A stretch of 35,378 bases of DNA from Chara braunii. Its lineage: Eukaryota; Streptophyta; Charophyceae; Charales; Characeae. Of this stretch, positions 1-9,742 are shown piece after piece. The first letter of the stretch is position 1, and every line of letters begins with the position of its first letter. Location of the stretch: assembly GCA_003427395.1 (NCBI GenBank), contig BFEA01000035.1:1432204-1467581 (forward strand), read 5' to 3'. The notes beneath the pieces are model-generated. The model saw only the letters and a program-made list of their open reading frames with translations, was not told the DNA's origin and made no database searches. The position numbers and the translations under genes were made by a program.

Positions 1-66
1 AGCCCCTCGTTTGTTGTCCTCTTCTCTCTCTCTGCCTACGGTTTTACCGGGCAGTTCTGTTTGTGA

Positions 67-68
<2 letters not shown>
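1..68 (+). repeat. Dispersed repeat copy, truncated by window edge
   Basis: This segment matches the repeat units at 25454-25775: the same order of CCCTCGTTTGTTGTCC, a CT-rich run, TGCCTACGGTTT, ACCGGGCAG and GTTTG(TG)ACGATATAT. It is a partial copy because the window starts inside it. It runs straight into a microsatellite. No coding capacity is visible; a MITE or other short dispersed repeat is the likely class. Confidence 0.75.

Positions 69-120
<52 letters not shown>
69..120. repeat. (AT)n(AG)n compound microsatellite
   Basis: About 16 AT units followed by about 10 AG units. It extends the GATATAT end of the neighbouring dispersed repeat. Confidence 0.95.
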
Positions 121-122
<2 letters not shown>

Positions 123-149
123 TTATAGAGAATCTTATTCCTTTGTTCT

Positions 150-446
150 CATTATAGTCATGTGGCCTCAGACTTAGACCATTCGTCTTAGAAACAATGT
201 TCAACCCCCTTTTTTTCAGAACAAAAAAAGCAGAGTACTCTGAGTCAAGACCCTGAGACTGTTCAGAAACCACCCAAAATAAACAGCGACCAGACCATTC
301 GTCTTAGAAACAATGTCTGGTCTTCAAAACTCAAGCAATCAATACCCCTCAAAGTAAGTAGTCAGGCCATTCATCTTAGAAACAATGTCTGACACAATTA
401 AATAAACACAGCAACCAAGCCATTCGTCTTAGAAACAATGCTTGAC
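150..446 (+). repeat. Left cluster of four short hairpin repeats
   Basis: Four copies of a near-constant core, CATTCGTCTTAGAAACAATG, begin at 180, 296, 368 and 421. Each core is flanked by short arms that pair with each other but differ in sequence from copy to copy: GACCAGA with TCTGGTC (288-294/316-322), GTCAGG with TCTGAC (361-366/388-393, one wobble) and CAAG with CTTG (416-419/441-444). The first copy has only a weak stem. One unpaired C sits between the left arm and the core. Four more copies lie at 16850-17175 on the same strand. The function is unknown; it may be a structured satellite or a part of a mobile element. Confidence 0.8.
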
Positions 447-910
447 CCTTTTGAATCAACGACCCTTTTGTCACTTGCAAAAACGAGGGGTATGAGTGTC
501 GAGGATGGTTGGGGTTGACTCCGTGTAGTGCGTGGACTGTTGTTTGACTCTTTGATGTGATTGCAAGTATGTGCTGTGACTTAGATTCTGAATTTGATTG
601 TCTGCAATCACATATATACATATGGTTGTGAGGAACCCCGCTGGGACTGTGAGAAGTGATCGTCACATACGGTTAAGACTGGGAGACATAGGGAAGAACC
701 CCTTTATATATGCGTACACGGGTGTACCTGGGATGAATGTTTGCGTGGCCTAAGGGGGCCCCGTACCAAAAGCCTACTCGGAGGTTAAGACTAGGAGACA
801 TAGGGAGGAACTTCCCCTCGCACAAAGCCTATTTGCTTTGCCCATCGAGACACCCAATCTTGAAGGCGGAAATGTCGCAAGGGTCGAACCGCATGTCCTT
901 CAGCCGTTCA

Positions 911-939
911 ATATCGTGAGGGGTAACCCCTCACGATAT
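911..939 (+). repeat. Perfect 14-bp-stem hairpin inside LTR
   Basis: ATATCGTGAGGGGT and ACCCCTCACGATAT are perfect complements separated by a single A. The equivalent site in the other LTR copy (14965-14992) also folds, with compensatory base changes. A second, decayed copy of the first half follows at 942-972 (CCTTCAGTCATTCAATATCG). Confidence 0.9.
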
Positions 940-1610
940 ATTCCTTCAGTCATTCAATATCGCGAGGTCGGGGCCACGATTACCACGTATAACTAGCATC
1001 GTTGGTTGGTATAGGACTGGCCTACGACTGCGCGACTTTATACTAGAATCATGCGCACGATGCGTCACCGCCCTAGCGTTTAAAGATTATGGGATTAAAG
1101 GGACTCGCACGTATGCACGAACGCTTGGGATTATTATAGGCCGCTGGCACTACCCGAAAAGGGGAGGGTACCCCAGGGTCATGATCTCTTTTGGAATAGG
1201 GGGACCCTCAGTCTATTTATTTATTTTTTTTGCTTTTTAGGATTTATAGTTGGACGTTGTAGTCTGTGGCAGCCGTCAAAATCAAACCCCTTGACCTTTG
1301 TCCAGGCCTGGAGTGGGGCTCATCTCCAGGGCAGTAAGAAATGACTGCCACCACAGGTATGGACCTGTGTACCACCCACTCTGCACAGAGTGCAGAAGAG
1401 GGTGTGTGGTATTCAACCGCGCATGGCGGTTGTCCAACGTCGAGAGATTAACCCTCAAAGCGCGTATCAGCCGACACTTGAGTGTCGAATGCGACCCTCG
1501 AGATTAACGAGGACCGCATGAGTACGGGTACTACATGGTACGTCATCATTGCAACTGCTTGCGTACGTTTGCGTTGCTAGTCGATATGAGTTAGCCCTGC
1601 GTCCGCGCGG

Positions 1611-1619
1611 TTTTATATC
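1611..1619 (+). promoter_or_regulatory. Candidate LTR TATA box
   Basis: TTTTATATC lies just after the conserved GTCCGCGCGG in the plus-strand LTR. The equivalent position in the minus-strand LTR keeps TTTTATACC, so the TATA-like core is conserved between two otherwise diverged LTRs. It is about 590 bases from the LTR 3' end. Transcription start is not shown by sequence alone. Confidence 0.45.
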
Positions 1620-2202
1620 AAGTCTCGCGCGCGACGCCTATCCGATTTCCGCGTCGGAAAGGTATGGGATGACTACCGAGGGGCTAGGAACGTTGTCGCG
1701 TTGTTTGTGTTGCGTCGTATATGTGCGCTTTATTTTTATGTTCATAAAGTGGTGTGTGCGTGGGGTGTGGGATGCGTCCTACTCGACCGACGACGAGTCG
1801 CGCTTAGGACCTCAGCCCCCCCGAGATGTCGGTTCGCGTGCGGGTCCGATAGAGGCGTATTACCGCGCGTACCCCCTATGCTACAGCGAACGAGAAACGC
1901 TCTCGGCTTGTCCACCTCTGCGTTTGCAACTGATCAGCTTTCGTACTGCGGACTGGTAACTCGGCTGGGATACGCCCACCGAAGGGAGGTAACAACTCCT
2001 GTAAGGTGGAGGTAAGTTGTGCCTCGCGTAGGCCCTATCCTTCCGTAGGGGCTCGCGGGAGGTATGGCTGGCGCACTCGGCCGGAGCGGCTTGCGGAAGC
2101 TCCATGTATATTTGCGACGAAGGATTCAAATCCAACTCCTGCGTGACGCAGCCGAGAGGGTCCCGCGCTGCTTCATGCGGTGTCGGACCGATGCGCTCGA
2201 CA

Positions 2203-2377
2203 GCGCCCACCTGGGTCGCGCATAGTTGTGCCCCGCTGTCGATACCCCACGCGCGCCGCTCACCCTTGCAAGGACCTAAGCTTTCTCTCATGCGCACGCC
2301 GTCAGACGAGCGAGGCCGCACTCGCGTGACTTGCAGAAAACACGCCAAATACCCTTGTAAGGGTATTTGGTATGACA
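2203..2377 (-). repeat. Terminal direct repeat of a small LTR-like element, left copy
   Basis: About 175 bp that recur at ~3645-3819 in the same orientation. On the minus strand the repeat opens TGTCATACCAAATACCC, a typical LTR-like TG start, and includes a perfect 12-bp palindrome with a 2-nt loop (2345-2370). It abuts the 3' end of the plus-strand LTR at 2202. With its partner it encloses about 1.27 kb without a recognisable gene, as in TRIM or LARD elements. The outer limit at 2203 is set by where the other LTR homology stops and is uncertain. Confidence 0.65.
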
Positions 2378-2495
2378 CCGTCACCTCTCACGCAACACCT
2401 TTCTCTCCTAACTCTCATTTTACTAATCCTCTTCTAAATCTAACCCCTTTATTGGAGTCGCAATACCTGAAAACCCTTAAACGAAGCCCTCCCTT

Positions 2496-2518
2496 GCCCG
2501 TTTTCGTTAAGAACGGGC
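2496..2518 (+). repeat. Hairpin A (GCCCGTT stem)
   Basis: GCCCGTT and AACGGGC form a 7-bp stem around TTCGTTAAG. It pairs in form and sequence with hairpin B at 2670-2699. Confidence 0.75.
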
Positions 2519-2669
2519 GAGATCCGTGATTATTCTTCTCTCTCCTCCTTTGCTCCTGCCATCCCCGCGCATCCCATTCTTTACTAATCTCCCTCTACAG
2601 TAATTTTCATCCAAAACTAACTCCAAAATCCGTTTCGCTCGACTTTTAAACCTCAAACTCACTTCCTTC

Positions 2670-2699
2670 CCCGCCCGATTTCATCGAGAATCGGGCGGG
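2670..2699 (+). repeat. Hairpin B (CCCGCCCGATT stem)
   Basis: CCCGCCCGATT and AATCGGGCGGG form an 11-bp stem around TCATCGAG. The inner sequence TTTCATCGAGAA is related to TTTCGTTAAGAA of hairpin A. Confidence 0.8.
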
Positions 2700-3057
2700 C
2701 TTCACGCTTTCCACCCCCACTCGCTCCCTCCATAGCCCGTTCCTTCCTTTCGTATGCACCTAGCGCAGACCAATGGCCAGATTCACCCTTGTTTCTTTCT
2801 TCGTTGTCGGTCGCTCCCTCTCTGTACCTAGATACAACCGTCCCTCTGCTGCGCCCGGCCACACTTCATCTCAATCTCACTCTGCCACCCATTCGCTAGC
2901 GGTCGGCTGCCTGTCTGTGCCGCTATTTGCTAACGCAGCTCCCGCCGCTCGTCTGCCTCCGTGCCCAGTCTCAGCGTCCGTCGACGTCTTAGCACAGTGG
3001 CCCCTCTCTTGCTGCTCTTGCCAGTCATGAGGGAAACTTCAACGACAACCAGTTTTT

Positions 3058-3205
3058 GGCTGGCCCATCGAAAAGGCTCGGCCTCGACGCTATCAGTTGT
3101 CCCCTGGCCAGTATTACTCACCCGCACCTACTGGTGGGTGTGGTTCCCTCATATTCCCCCTGTTGGAGGCTTGGGCACAGATGTGGCTGCTACGGAAACG
3201 GGCTA
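3058..3205 (+). repeat. Dispersed repeat, copy 1
   Basis: Shares an ordered set of words with 26897-27030: CTGGCCCATCGAA, GATCC/TCCCCTGGCC, a central CACC-CTGGTGG, GTTGGAGGC and ACGTGGCTGCTACGG (here AGATGTGGCTGCTACGG). The copies are clearly diverged. Class unknown; no tRNA-like promoter boxes are convincing. Confidence 0.6.
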
Positions 3206-3644
3206 ACTTGAGTGAAGTCACGAAAACAGTTCATAATCACATCTCAGGCAATCCCGCGAATACAATACACCCCCACGCGACCCTACCAAACCCGAAACAT
3301 AGGTCATATACTTTCAGCATTACCGGCCTCTTTCACCTCAAGTGTAATTGTAAACTCAAACCCTGACTGCGCCATTTTCTTAGCAGCAGCGTAGTGGAGG
3401 ACTTTCGTCGGCATCCCGAACACGTGGACCTGTCGAACGAGGCACGCACTCAAGGTCCTCGACTGCCGCGACGACTTCCCGTGTCCGACAATCTAATAGT
3501 TGAGCCAGGCCCATCGGTCCTGACGTCGGCCTCGGAATCAATCACTAAACTAAAAGACTTTAGAAAACAAGAAATAAAGGTAGATAAATAAATAAATAAT
3601 AAAAATAAGAATGAATGTCGCGTGCCCCGCTGATCCGCGACGCC

Positions 3645-3819
3645 GCGCACACCCATGTTGCGCATGGTTGCACCTTGCCATCAATACCCCGCTCGCGCCG
3701 CTCACCCTTGCGAGGACCTAAGCTTTCTCTCGCGCACACACCGTCGTACGGGCGAGGCCGCACTCGCGTGACTTGCAGAAGACACGCCAAATACCCTTGT
3801 AAGGGTATTTGGTACGACA
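3645..3819 (-). repeat. Terminal direct repeat of the small LTR-like element, right copy
   Basis: Same orientation as 2203-2377, offset by 1442 bp. It begins on the minus strand with TGTCGTACCAAATACCC and carries the same palindrome CCAAATACCCTT/AAGGGTATTTGG at 3787-3812. The copies differ by scattered substitutions, so the insertion is not recent. Confidence 0.65.
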
Positions 3820-4739
3820 TCAGGACTACGCAAAGGCCTGTCGCACATAAAAGGCATTTACCAACCCTCTGTGGCCTCCTTACTCGATCAAGGCAAAAAG
3901 ACCACACACCCCGAAGACATCTCTCATGAAGTTTTTTGCGACCTTTTCAAAATTTTCGTCAATGGCCAAGCAAAACTTGGTCCTTCTCGTCAGATTTTAT
4001 CATCCACAATCAGCTTACCATGCCATTGAATCTATCTACCCCTCCCCCCCTCTTCATATGAAGGAGGGCTCTCTCCATAGGTATTCCAGTTACCCCTTCT
4101 CTTTCTAGGTAATCTTTCCATATGACCTCTTTAATTAGAACACCTTCCCATTTGAAGGGTGCCTCTCTCATAAAACAATGAACCAACTTATGGGTCCTCA
4201 CCATAATTCATCCATAAATTTTCAGCATGGCGAGCTTTCGGGCCTCATGGACCCATGAATCCCTCAGGATTCACACACTTTCACAGTGACAGACTGCACT
4301 CCCTCTCCTTATACCCGGCCCTCCAAAAAGTCCAAATGACACCCCTGATCCGTAACCCTCTCAAGTGGACTCACTCAAATCCCTCTCCACATAGTACAGA
4401 TCCCACTACCCTACCAAAAATATCCTAAGGTCAAACCGGATCTACCCTCAGCGAGTCAGGAAAGAGAAAAGGTAACTTCACCACATACACAACCTCTCCT
4501 CATCAAGCCCTGACTCTGCATCACTGTGGGGGGATCCTAATGGCACCCATACGCTGTAGCCCCCTACATATACACATGACAACGTGGGTACCCAAACTCC
4601 TCAGAAGATAGAACAAAAACCGAAAACAGCAAGTCCTAATCCACGATATACACTCAACTCATCCTGCAAGTCATAGGCGAACCAGTCCCTACTCACTCAT
4701 CTCTTCCTGGTTCTACCTATACAATTGTGTCATTCCCCT
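3820..4739 (-). other. Non-coding remainder downstream of the gag-like ORF
   Basis: Between the small LTR-like element and the 3' end of the second gag-like ORF. On the minus strand it should hold the 3' UTR, polypurine tract and 3' LTR of the gypsy element, but no match to the 14568-15535 LTR is present. A purine run (minus strand of 4031-4048) could be a polypurine tract. A 64-codon open frame (4010-4204, minus) has no family I recognise. Confidence 0.4.
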
Positions 4740-7212
4740 ATCTGCAGTCCGCTCCACCATCTGACCCTATTTATCATACATCCTTCCATCTCTCTCAGTA
4801 ACCCGTCTGGCTGCCTTATCCTTGAGGAACTTCGGGCACTCGAGGGCTCTGTGCACGCCATCCCGACAAAAGAAGCACACACTCTCTGATCTCCTCTGAA
4901 ACTTCTTCTTCTTTCTCTTTTGCTCAAGGGCCCTTGACGACTAGGGGGCGGCTTTTTCTGGCTCATGGCCTCCTGTTGTTGCTGCCGAGTAGCAGGTCCT
5001 CCTGAGTCCGTCCCGGTGGCCCAAGAACCTAACTGCGTCCTCAGCTCTCCCATTTCTGGCACGTACTCTGGAGTATCCAGCCTCTGAGGCCTCTCTGGGG
5101 GCATGCCCACCTCCATAGCTGCCGCCAACTCATCCAAGCGAGACTCCCTCCTCTCCTCCGTCCCATGCTGGGGGGACATCACCTCTCCCCTGAGGGTACC
5201 TCCCTGTACCTCCAAGAGGATTCCAGGGGACGCCTCTGCAGACCCCTCCGGCGCTAATGGCGGTTCAGGTCTTCGAGTTGGCTCCTCAACAGGAGTCTCA
5301 GATGACATAGGGGCTACCTGCTGGGATGCTAATTCGGTAGAGGCCTTGAACTCAAAGCTCCCCTCTTCAGCCTTCCTCTTCGCCTTTGCCTCAGCTGACT
5401 CCATGATAACTTTCCCCATAGCAGGTTGCTGGGAAGGTCCCGCCATGGATGGCTGTCCAAACAGACCCTGCACCGCCTCACCCCGAATACCATAGCGGTG
5501 ACTCTCTGTCCAATCCACCACCCTCGTAGGCGCTTCATGATCTAATCTGGCTGCCAAATCCTACAGTTGCTGCCTCATCTCCTGGATAGTCGTAACCTGA
5601 TTGGTGGACAATGCCCTGAGTTCTTGAATTGCGGCCTCAGCGGCCTCCAGGCGCACTCCCAGGTTACTGTCCTTCAGCTTCCTCCCAGCCAGCTCATCTT
5701 CCAGCATCAAGTATCTCTTGAAGGAACTTTTTGCCAGGAAGCGAAGCTTGCGGTCCAAATATCCATCCAATGACCTGGTTGTCTCAAACCCTGTCCTCGC
5801 AGGCGTGACTAACCCCGCACCATGCTGCCTCAGGAATTCGTCCCATGACTCTGTAACACTTAGGGGCATGTCCGGCTCCTCAGATGGTTGACCGGGTAAA
5901 GCTCCTGCATCCTCTATCCTGCGCCTTTCTTCCCAGATTTCCTCCGGACGCTTCCCAACTCTAGCTCTCTTCTCTTCCGCTGTCTCCCCTGCATGTGCCC
6001 TCCCTCCTGTGGCGCGGGCCCCCTCTGTAGGCGCCTCGGGCTATATCTCTCCCTCTCTCGGAGGTGGCTCCTGCGATGGGTCCTCATGCATCTGCTCTTC
6101 CTGTTCCGGCTCCTCGAGGTCAGGGTGCGCCTCCGCAAACGTTGCTAGGTGCGTGTCGACTATGGAGAGGGTCTCTCTCCTCCATCCCGTCTCCTCTCGC
6201 TCAATCTCGACCATCATCCCTGGCGAAGGGCTCCCTCTAGGAGCGGGCGAAGGGATCTCCTCCTGTTGCGGCCCTTCCTCTCCCTCGCGAACTGCCTTTG
6301 GCCCAACCTCCAGCACCGTCTTCATGACCGGCTTTTGAGGTGGAGTGTCCTTCCAGATCTCTATAACTTCCCCTGGTAATGGCTTTGTCCGGATACCCTG
6401 TCCTGCCTGTTGTACCATCTCCTGCCCCTTTGTATGGGGCCCCTCACACGTTACCTCCTCGGCTGGCCCCTCGCAACTCTCTCCTGACTGCGGCATCCTC
6501 CACTAAGAGACGTTTAGGTGGGCCTCCAGCTCGTGCAGTGCTTCCTCTCCTGATGGCGCCTCTGCTTCCGTATGTTGGGGAGACCCCCTCAGCTTCTCCT
6601 CGGTGAAGCGTTGGAAGGTCATTGGTCCCAACCCACACTCTGGGTAGGCCCCTCGCCCCTCTCTCCCTGCAAGCGCCTTCCATCCCCCTCGAGGCGGTAC
6701 CGCTTCCATAGGCTCAGGGTCCCTTTGTCTCTTGCTTCTCTGCCTCCTCTCGACCCTGGGTTGGGGTGGATCTGGCCATCGAAAAACCTCCCTCAGGAGC
6801 GTCCTGCACCTCTCCCAATCTCGAGTTGTATCCCTTACTTACCTTGTCAACGGTCTCTCGGCCTTACTTGTCCATAGTAGCAACGACAACATTCACTCAT
6901 CTCTCACTATGTGCCGCTCATGCATGAACTGCTCATATGCCGGAATAAACTCCTCCACAATATCGTAGCTTTCTCTCGAATCCGTGCAACGGGCTCTGCA
7001 AACCGGCCAGCCCCCCGTAAGTGCTCTATCATCTGGGATACCGTCAACCTCCTATGCTCCGCATACCCCTGGAAGTCCTCTAGGAACAACTCTATATCTC
7101 CGTCGTCGTATACGGGTGTATGCTCCCTCCGGAAGTATCCATGCCGCTCGTATCCCCCTGAGGCTCCCTGTGGCCTCCCTGAGCGCTGTGTCTCCCTCCC
7201 TCCTCTCGACAT
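4740..7212 (-). pseudogene. Second gag-like polyprotein downstream of pol, decayed
   Basis: A long minus-strand coding relic that begins with MSRGGRETQRSG at 7212, about 200 bases after the integrase reading ends. Order of parts: a capsid-like start (DIELFLEDFQGYAEHR, then EEFIPAYEQF after a frame change near 6970); a long acidic, proline-rich linker (~6600-6000); a predicted coiled coil with heptads (~5870-5560); a Q-rich and basic stretch; and a perfect CCHC zinc knuckle at 4836-4877. Capsid, coiled coil and knuckle together are gag features, and no protease or polymerase follows. Damage includes a probable deletion near 6970, stops where Trp (6893-6895) and Gln or Lys are expected, and further frameshifts. 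It could be an extra 3' ORF of the same element or the leftover gag of another element. Codon use and strand agree with the pol upstream. Confidence 0.6.
4836..4877 (-). other. CCHC zinc knuckle of the second gag-like ORF
   Basis: The minus strand reads C-FF-C-RDGV-H-RALE-C, an exact C-x2-C-x4-H-x4-C retroviral-type knuckle, followed by basic residues. It lies in a different frame from the long open frame ending at 4730, so a frameshift lies just upstream of it. Confidence 0.85.
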
Positions 7213-7407
7213 AGCTGTCTTTCGAAAAGTCAGATCTGCACAACGGGCGAAGGAGACGACAAGCACATCAAAGTGATAAGTACTCAAGCAGGCAGGTCGC
7301 GCGCAGAGCAGACAACAAGCATACATCCTATCCGTGCATTCTACCATCCTTTACCCCTCAGAACCTAACTGCAAACCCCCTCCGCACTATGGGGCCTTAT
7401 TCTAGGG
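7213..7407 (-). other. Short spacer between pol and the second gag-like ORF
   Basis: About 195 bases with no LTR, no primer binding site and no polypurine tract. This is too short for the junction of two tandem complete elements, so pol and the gag-like ORF probably share one transcript or were joined by a deletion. Confidence 0.55.
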
Positions 7408-9134
7408 GGTTACGTCACTCATCTCACCTCTTCTCTCGCCACAAACTTTTTCAGCCTTGTTCCTGACACCCAGTCCTTCCACGCAGTCCCGTTTAACTCC
7501 TCTATCTGCTATGCTCCAAAATCTTCACACCGCACAATCCGGTAAGGTCCCAGCCACCTCTTGTCCAACTTTCTGGACCACTGCTTCTCTAGGGATGAAT
7601 CATACAGCAGCACCATGTCTCCTACTTTCAAAGGCACCTTCCGTACACGCGCCATCTGATCCCAACGAGCCTTGTCATCCATACGGCTCCTCTCCACCTG
7701 GTTAAAGGTCTCTTGAATCCTTTCCTCAATCACGCCAATCTGCCGTGCCCGAATATCGAGTAACTCCTCGAAGGATAGGTTGACCTCCAAGTCCTGGCGC
7801 CTCCAAGTCTTCAGGAAGCTCTCGATAAGGAAGGTAGCATGTCTCCCATACCACAGCGTGGCTGGCGCATATTTCGTGGTCCTCTTAACCGTGATGTTCT
7901 CCACAAAGAATGTCGCCCTTAGGTACCTTGGCCACTGTTTGGGTTTACCCTCAGTCCACTTGGCCAGAATGTTCGTGATGGTGTTATGCCCCATTTCTAC
8001 TGGAGCATTTGCCTGGGGATGCGCGGTCGTGGTATAATTGGCTACCACACCGTAGCCTGACAATAACTCTCACACTTCTTGACAGGTAAACTCTGACCCT
8101 CTGTCCATCACGAATTCCCTGAAGAAAGGGTAACGCAAGTAGTATTCCTCGATGCAACTTACCAAGGTCGGACCAGTCTTAGTACGAATGGCACGACCGT
8201 CTACAAACCCAGATAAATTGTCCCGCGCGTCGAAGATATAGTTGTAGCCTTGATCCCCAATCAGCATAAACAATAGGTCAAGATGCACCACGGTGCTTAC
8301 TTCCCTTTCCAGCCTGGGGTGCAGTGGCTCTCCCAGCCTCTGAGGGGACCTCTTTTGGCAAGGTACATAGGAGCGGCAGAATTTGGCCACCATCTGCATC
8401 ATTCCATCCCAATAGTACAACTCGCTTATCTTAGTGTATGTGGCATTGACTCCTCGATGTCCTCCTGCAATGTTGTCATGAAGCGCAACTATAATATCTA
8501 TTTGCCGGTTCCTCCCGCATACAACCCTCCTGGGGCTTCCCACTTGCCTTTTTACGATGATGTGACCATTCCTCACTAGGTAGAGGTGCCTCAACTTCTG
8601 AGCTCTCTCGCTCGCGTCTCTATCCTTTCTCTCACAAGATAGGAGAAGCCTCAATTCTAGGTAGATTCCATCATACTCTTTTGCACGAAATGCTTCTTTG
8701 ATCTCCTCTTCCTCCAACTCGTCGTCCTGGCTTTCTGGCACAATGCCCTCACCCTCTGCTGGAGTCGGCGAGCCCACTTGATCAAAGTTCCCTTGCAGAA
8801 GCACATTGGTCAGGAGGTACATCCCTCCCATCAGCTCTTCGTGCCTCTCTACCTGGTCCGGTCCTTCCTCTATCGTTCTTACCTCATCCACCAGGCTACA
8901 CGTACCCGCTAGTGCCAACTTTGTCATCCACTGGACATTCTTGCTGCCCCATGGGTCCTCCTCCTCGAACGGCTTGAGCACAAGCTCCGACTTCTGTTCA
9001 TACCCCTTCGGCGCGAACCACATAGGGTGGCCAACACAACTCGGCACTCGCCGAGACCACTCGTTAATGTGGAGGCGCGCATCCTCCTCTTGGTCGAGGA
9101 AGCCTGAGCCATCAACTGGGGGTGTAACCTCCAC
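7408..9134 (-). pseudogene. Ty3/gypsy integrase (pol C-terminal part), broken
   Basis: Integrase joins the cDNA copy to host DNA. Going down the minus strand, an acidic linker after RNase H leads to the zinc-binding region (HDNIAGGH then CRSYVPC). The normal Cys-x2-Cys pair is damaged there, with Tyr where the first Cys of C-x2-C is expected. The core has HLDLLF, VMDRGSEF and NAPVEMGH, which supply the D, D and E. A stop at 8070-8072 splits the core between the second D and the E. The C-terminal part has the LKVGDMVLLYDSS and RKLDKRWLGPYRI motifs, which form an SH3-like tail. Another stop at about 7509 precedes an in-frame extension (QIEELNGTAWKDWVSGTRLKKF) to about 7415. There is no chromodomain, unlike the second gypsy element in this window. 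Confidence 0.85.
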
Positions 9135-9665
9135 TGCTTCCCCTTCCTACCCATCCCAGTTGATGCGACTCAATCCATCTGCTCTGTTCTTGTTCCCAGG
9201 GATCCTCTCCAGTTCGAAGTTGAACATCCAGATGTAAGTCAACCATTTGGCGACTGTTGGATCCGACGGAACGTAATTTCTTAGCGAGTATGCAAGTGTT
9301 GTGGGGTCCACTCGCAGTATGAGCCTCCTTCCAAAGATATAATTTCAGAAGGTCTTTAGGCAGTGGAGAACCTCGAGGGTCTCTTTTTTGAACTGGGAGT
9401 AGTTCCTCTCAGTCGTATTGAGAGTACGACTTTCAAATCTCAGCAGTTTTTTTTTCCCTCCAATATCTACCTGAATCAGGACCCCTCCTAGAGCAGTCAG
9501 CCCCGCGTCCGTTTCCACAATGAATGGTCTTACTTCTGCAGCCTCATAATCTGGCGCACCTAGCACTAACCCTCCTTCCTTAAACTCCTCTTTCATCCCT
9601 GCCATGACCTTCTCCTGCTCTTCTCCCCAAACCCATTCCTCATTCTGACGTACCAGCTTTCTCAA
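9135..9665 (-). pseudogene. Ty3/gypsy RNase H domain, broken
   Basis: RNase H removes the RNA strand of the RNA-DNA hybrid in reverse transcription. The reading FIVETDAGLTALGGVL carries the ETDA catalytic Asp and is followed by ESRTLNTTERNYSQFKKETL, the usual gypsy pattern. A stop at 9345-9347 interrupts it before NYIFGRRLILRVDPTTLAY. The frame then continues through the ELERIPGNKNRADGLSR tail, which marks the end of gypsy RNase H. A TAG stop near 9145 separates it from integrase. Other stops upstream (about 9705 and 9765-9767) separate it from reverse transcriptase. Confidence 0.85.
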
Positions 9666-9742
9666 ATGTCCGGTCTTGGCAGCGAAGTTTTTGATGAAGG
9701 TCCTCTAGAAGTCGCACGTACCAAGGAAGCTTCTAACATCCG

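Larger units (their letters stand above)
469..2202 (+). repeat. Plus-strand LTR of a Ty3/gypsy family (long form)
   Basis: Read on the plus strand, this block is homologous along its length to the reverse complement of 14568-15535, the 5' LTR of the gypsy element at 4740-14565. Matching landmarks in order are CGAGGGGTATGAGTGT (~486), the AATCACATATAT region (~605), AGCCTATTTGC (~826), the hairpin at 911-939, GACACTTGAGTGTC (1473-1486), GTCCGCGCGGTTTTATA (~1601), CACCGAAGGGAGGT (~1976) and CCGATGCGCTCGACA (~2188). Homology stops exactly after GCTCGACA. It is longer than the other copy because of two extra segments, about 945-1470 and 1620-1965. Its orientation is opposite to the nearby element, so it probably belongs to another insertion. 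The left edge at ~469 is approximate. Confidence 0.75.
2378..3644. mobile_element. Non-coding interior of the small LTR-like element
   Basis: No supported protein. It is pyrimidine-rich at first (2400-2760) and contains two related ~170-bp stretches, each ending in a GC-rich hairpin (2496-2518 and 2670-2699). A dispersed repeat shared with 26897-27030 lies at 3058-3205, and an AAAT-type simple repeat at about 3580-3605. Small open frames overlap in several frames and look like chance. Confidence 0.5.

Noticed and set aside
150-446. Hammerhead ribozymes in the hairpin repeats
   Set aside because: The reverse complement contains GTTTC and CTAAGACGAA, but the CTGATGA and GAAA core in the proper order is not present.
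150-446. CRISPR-like array
   Set aside because: Spacing is uneven, the flanking arms pair with each other, and the window is eukaryotic with no cas-like gene.
1881-2384. 167-codon minus-strand frame partly repeated at 3560-3907
   Set aside because: The shared translation comes from the duplicated terminal repeat, not from selection on a protein.
4010-4204. 64-codon minus-strand frame as a small gene
   Set aside because: No family recognised, no signals, and it lies in the degraded 3' part of a retroelement.
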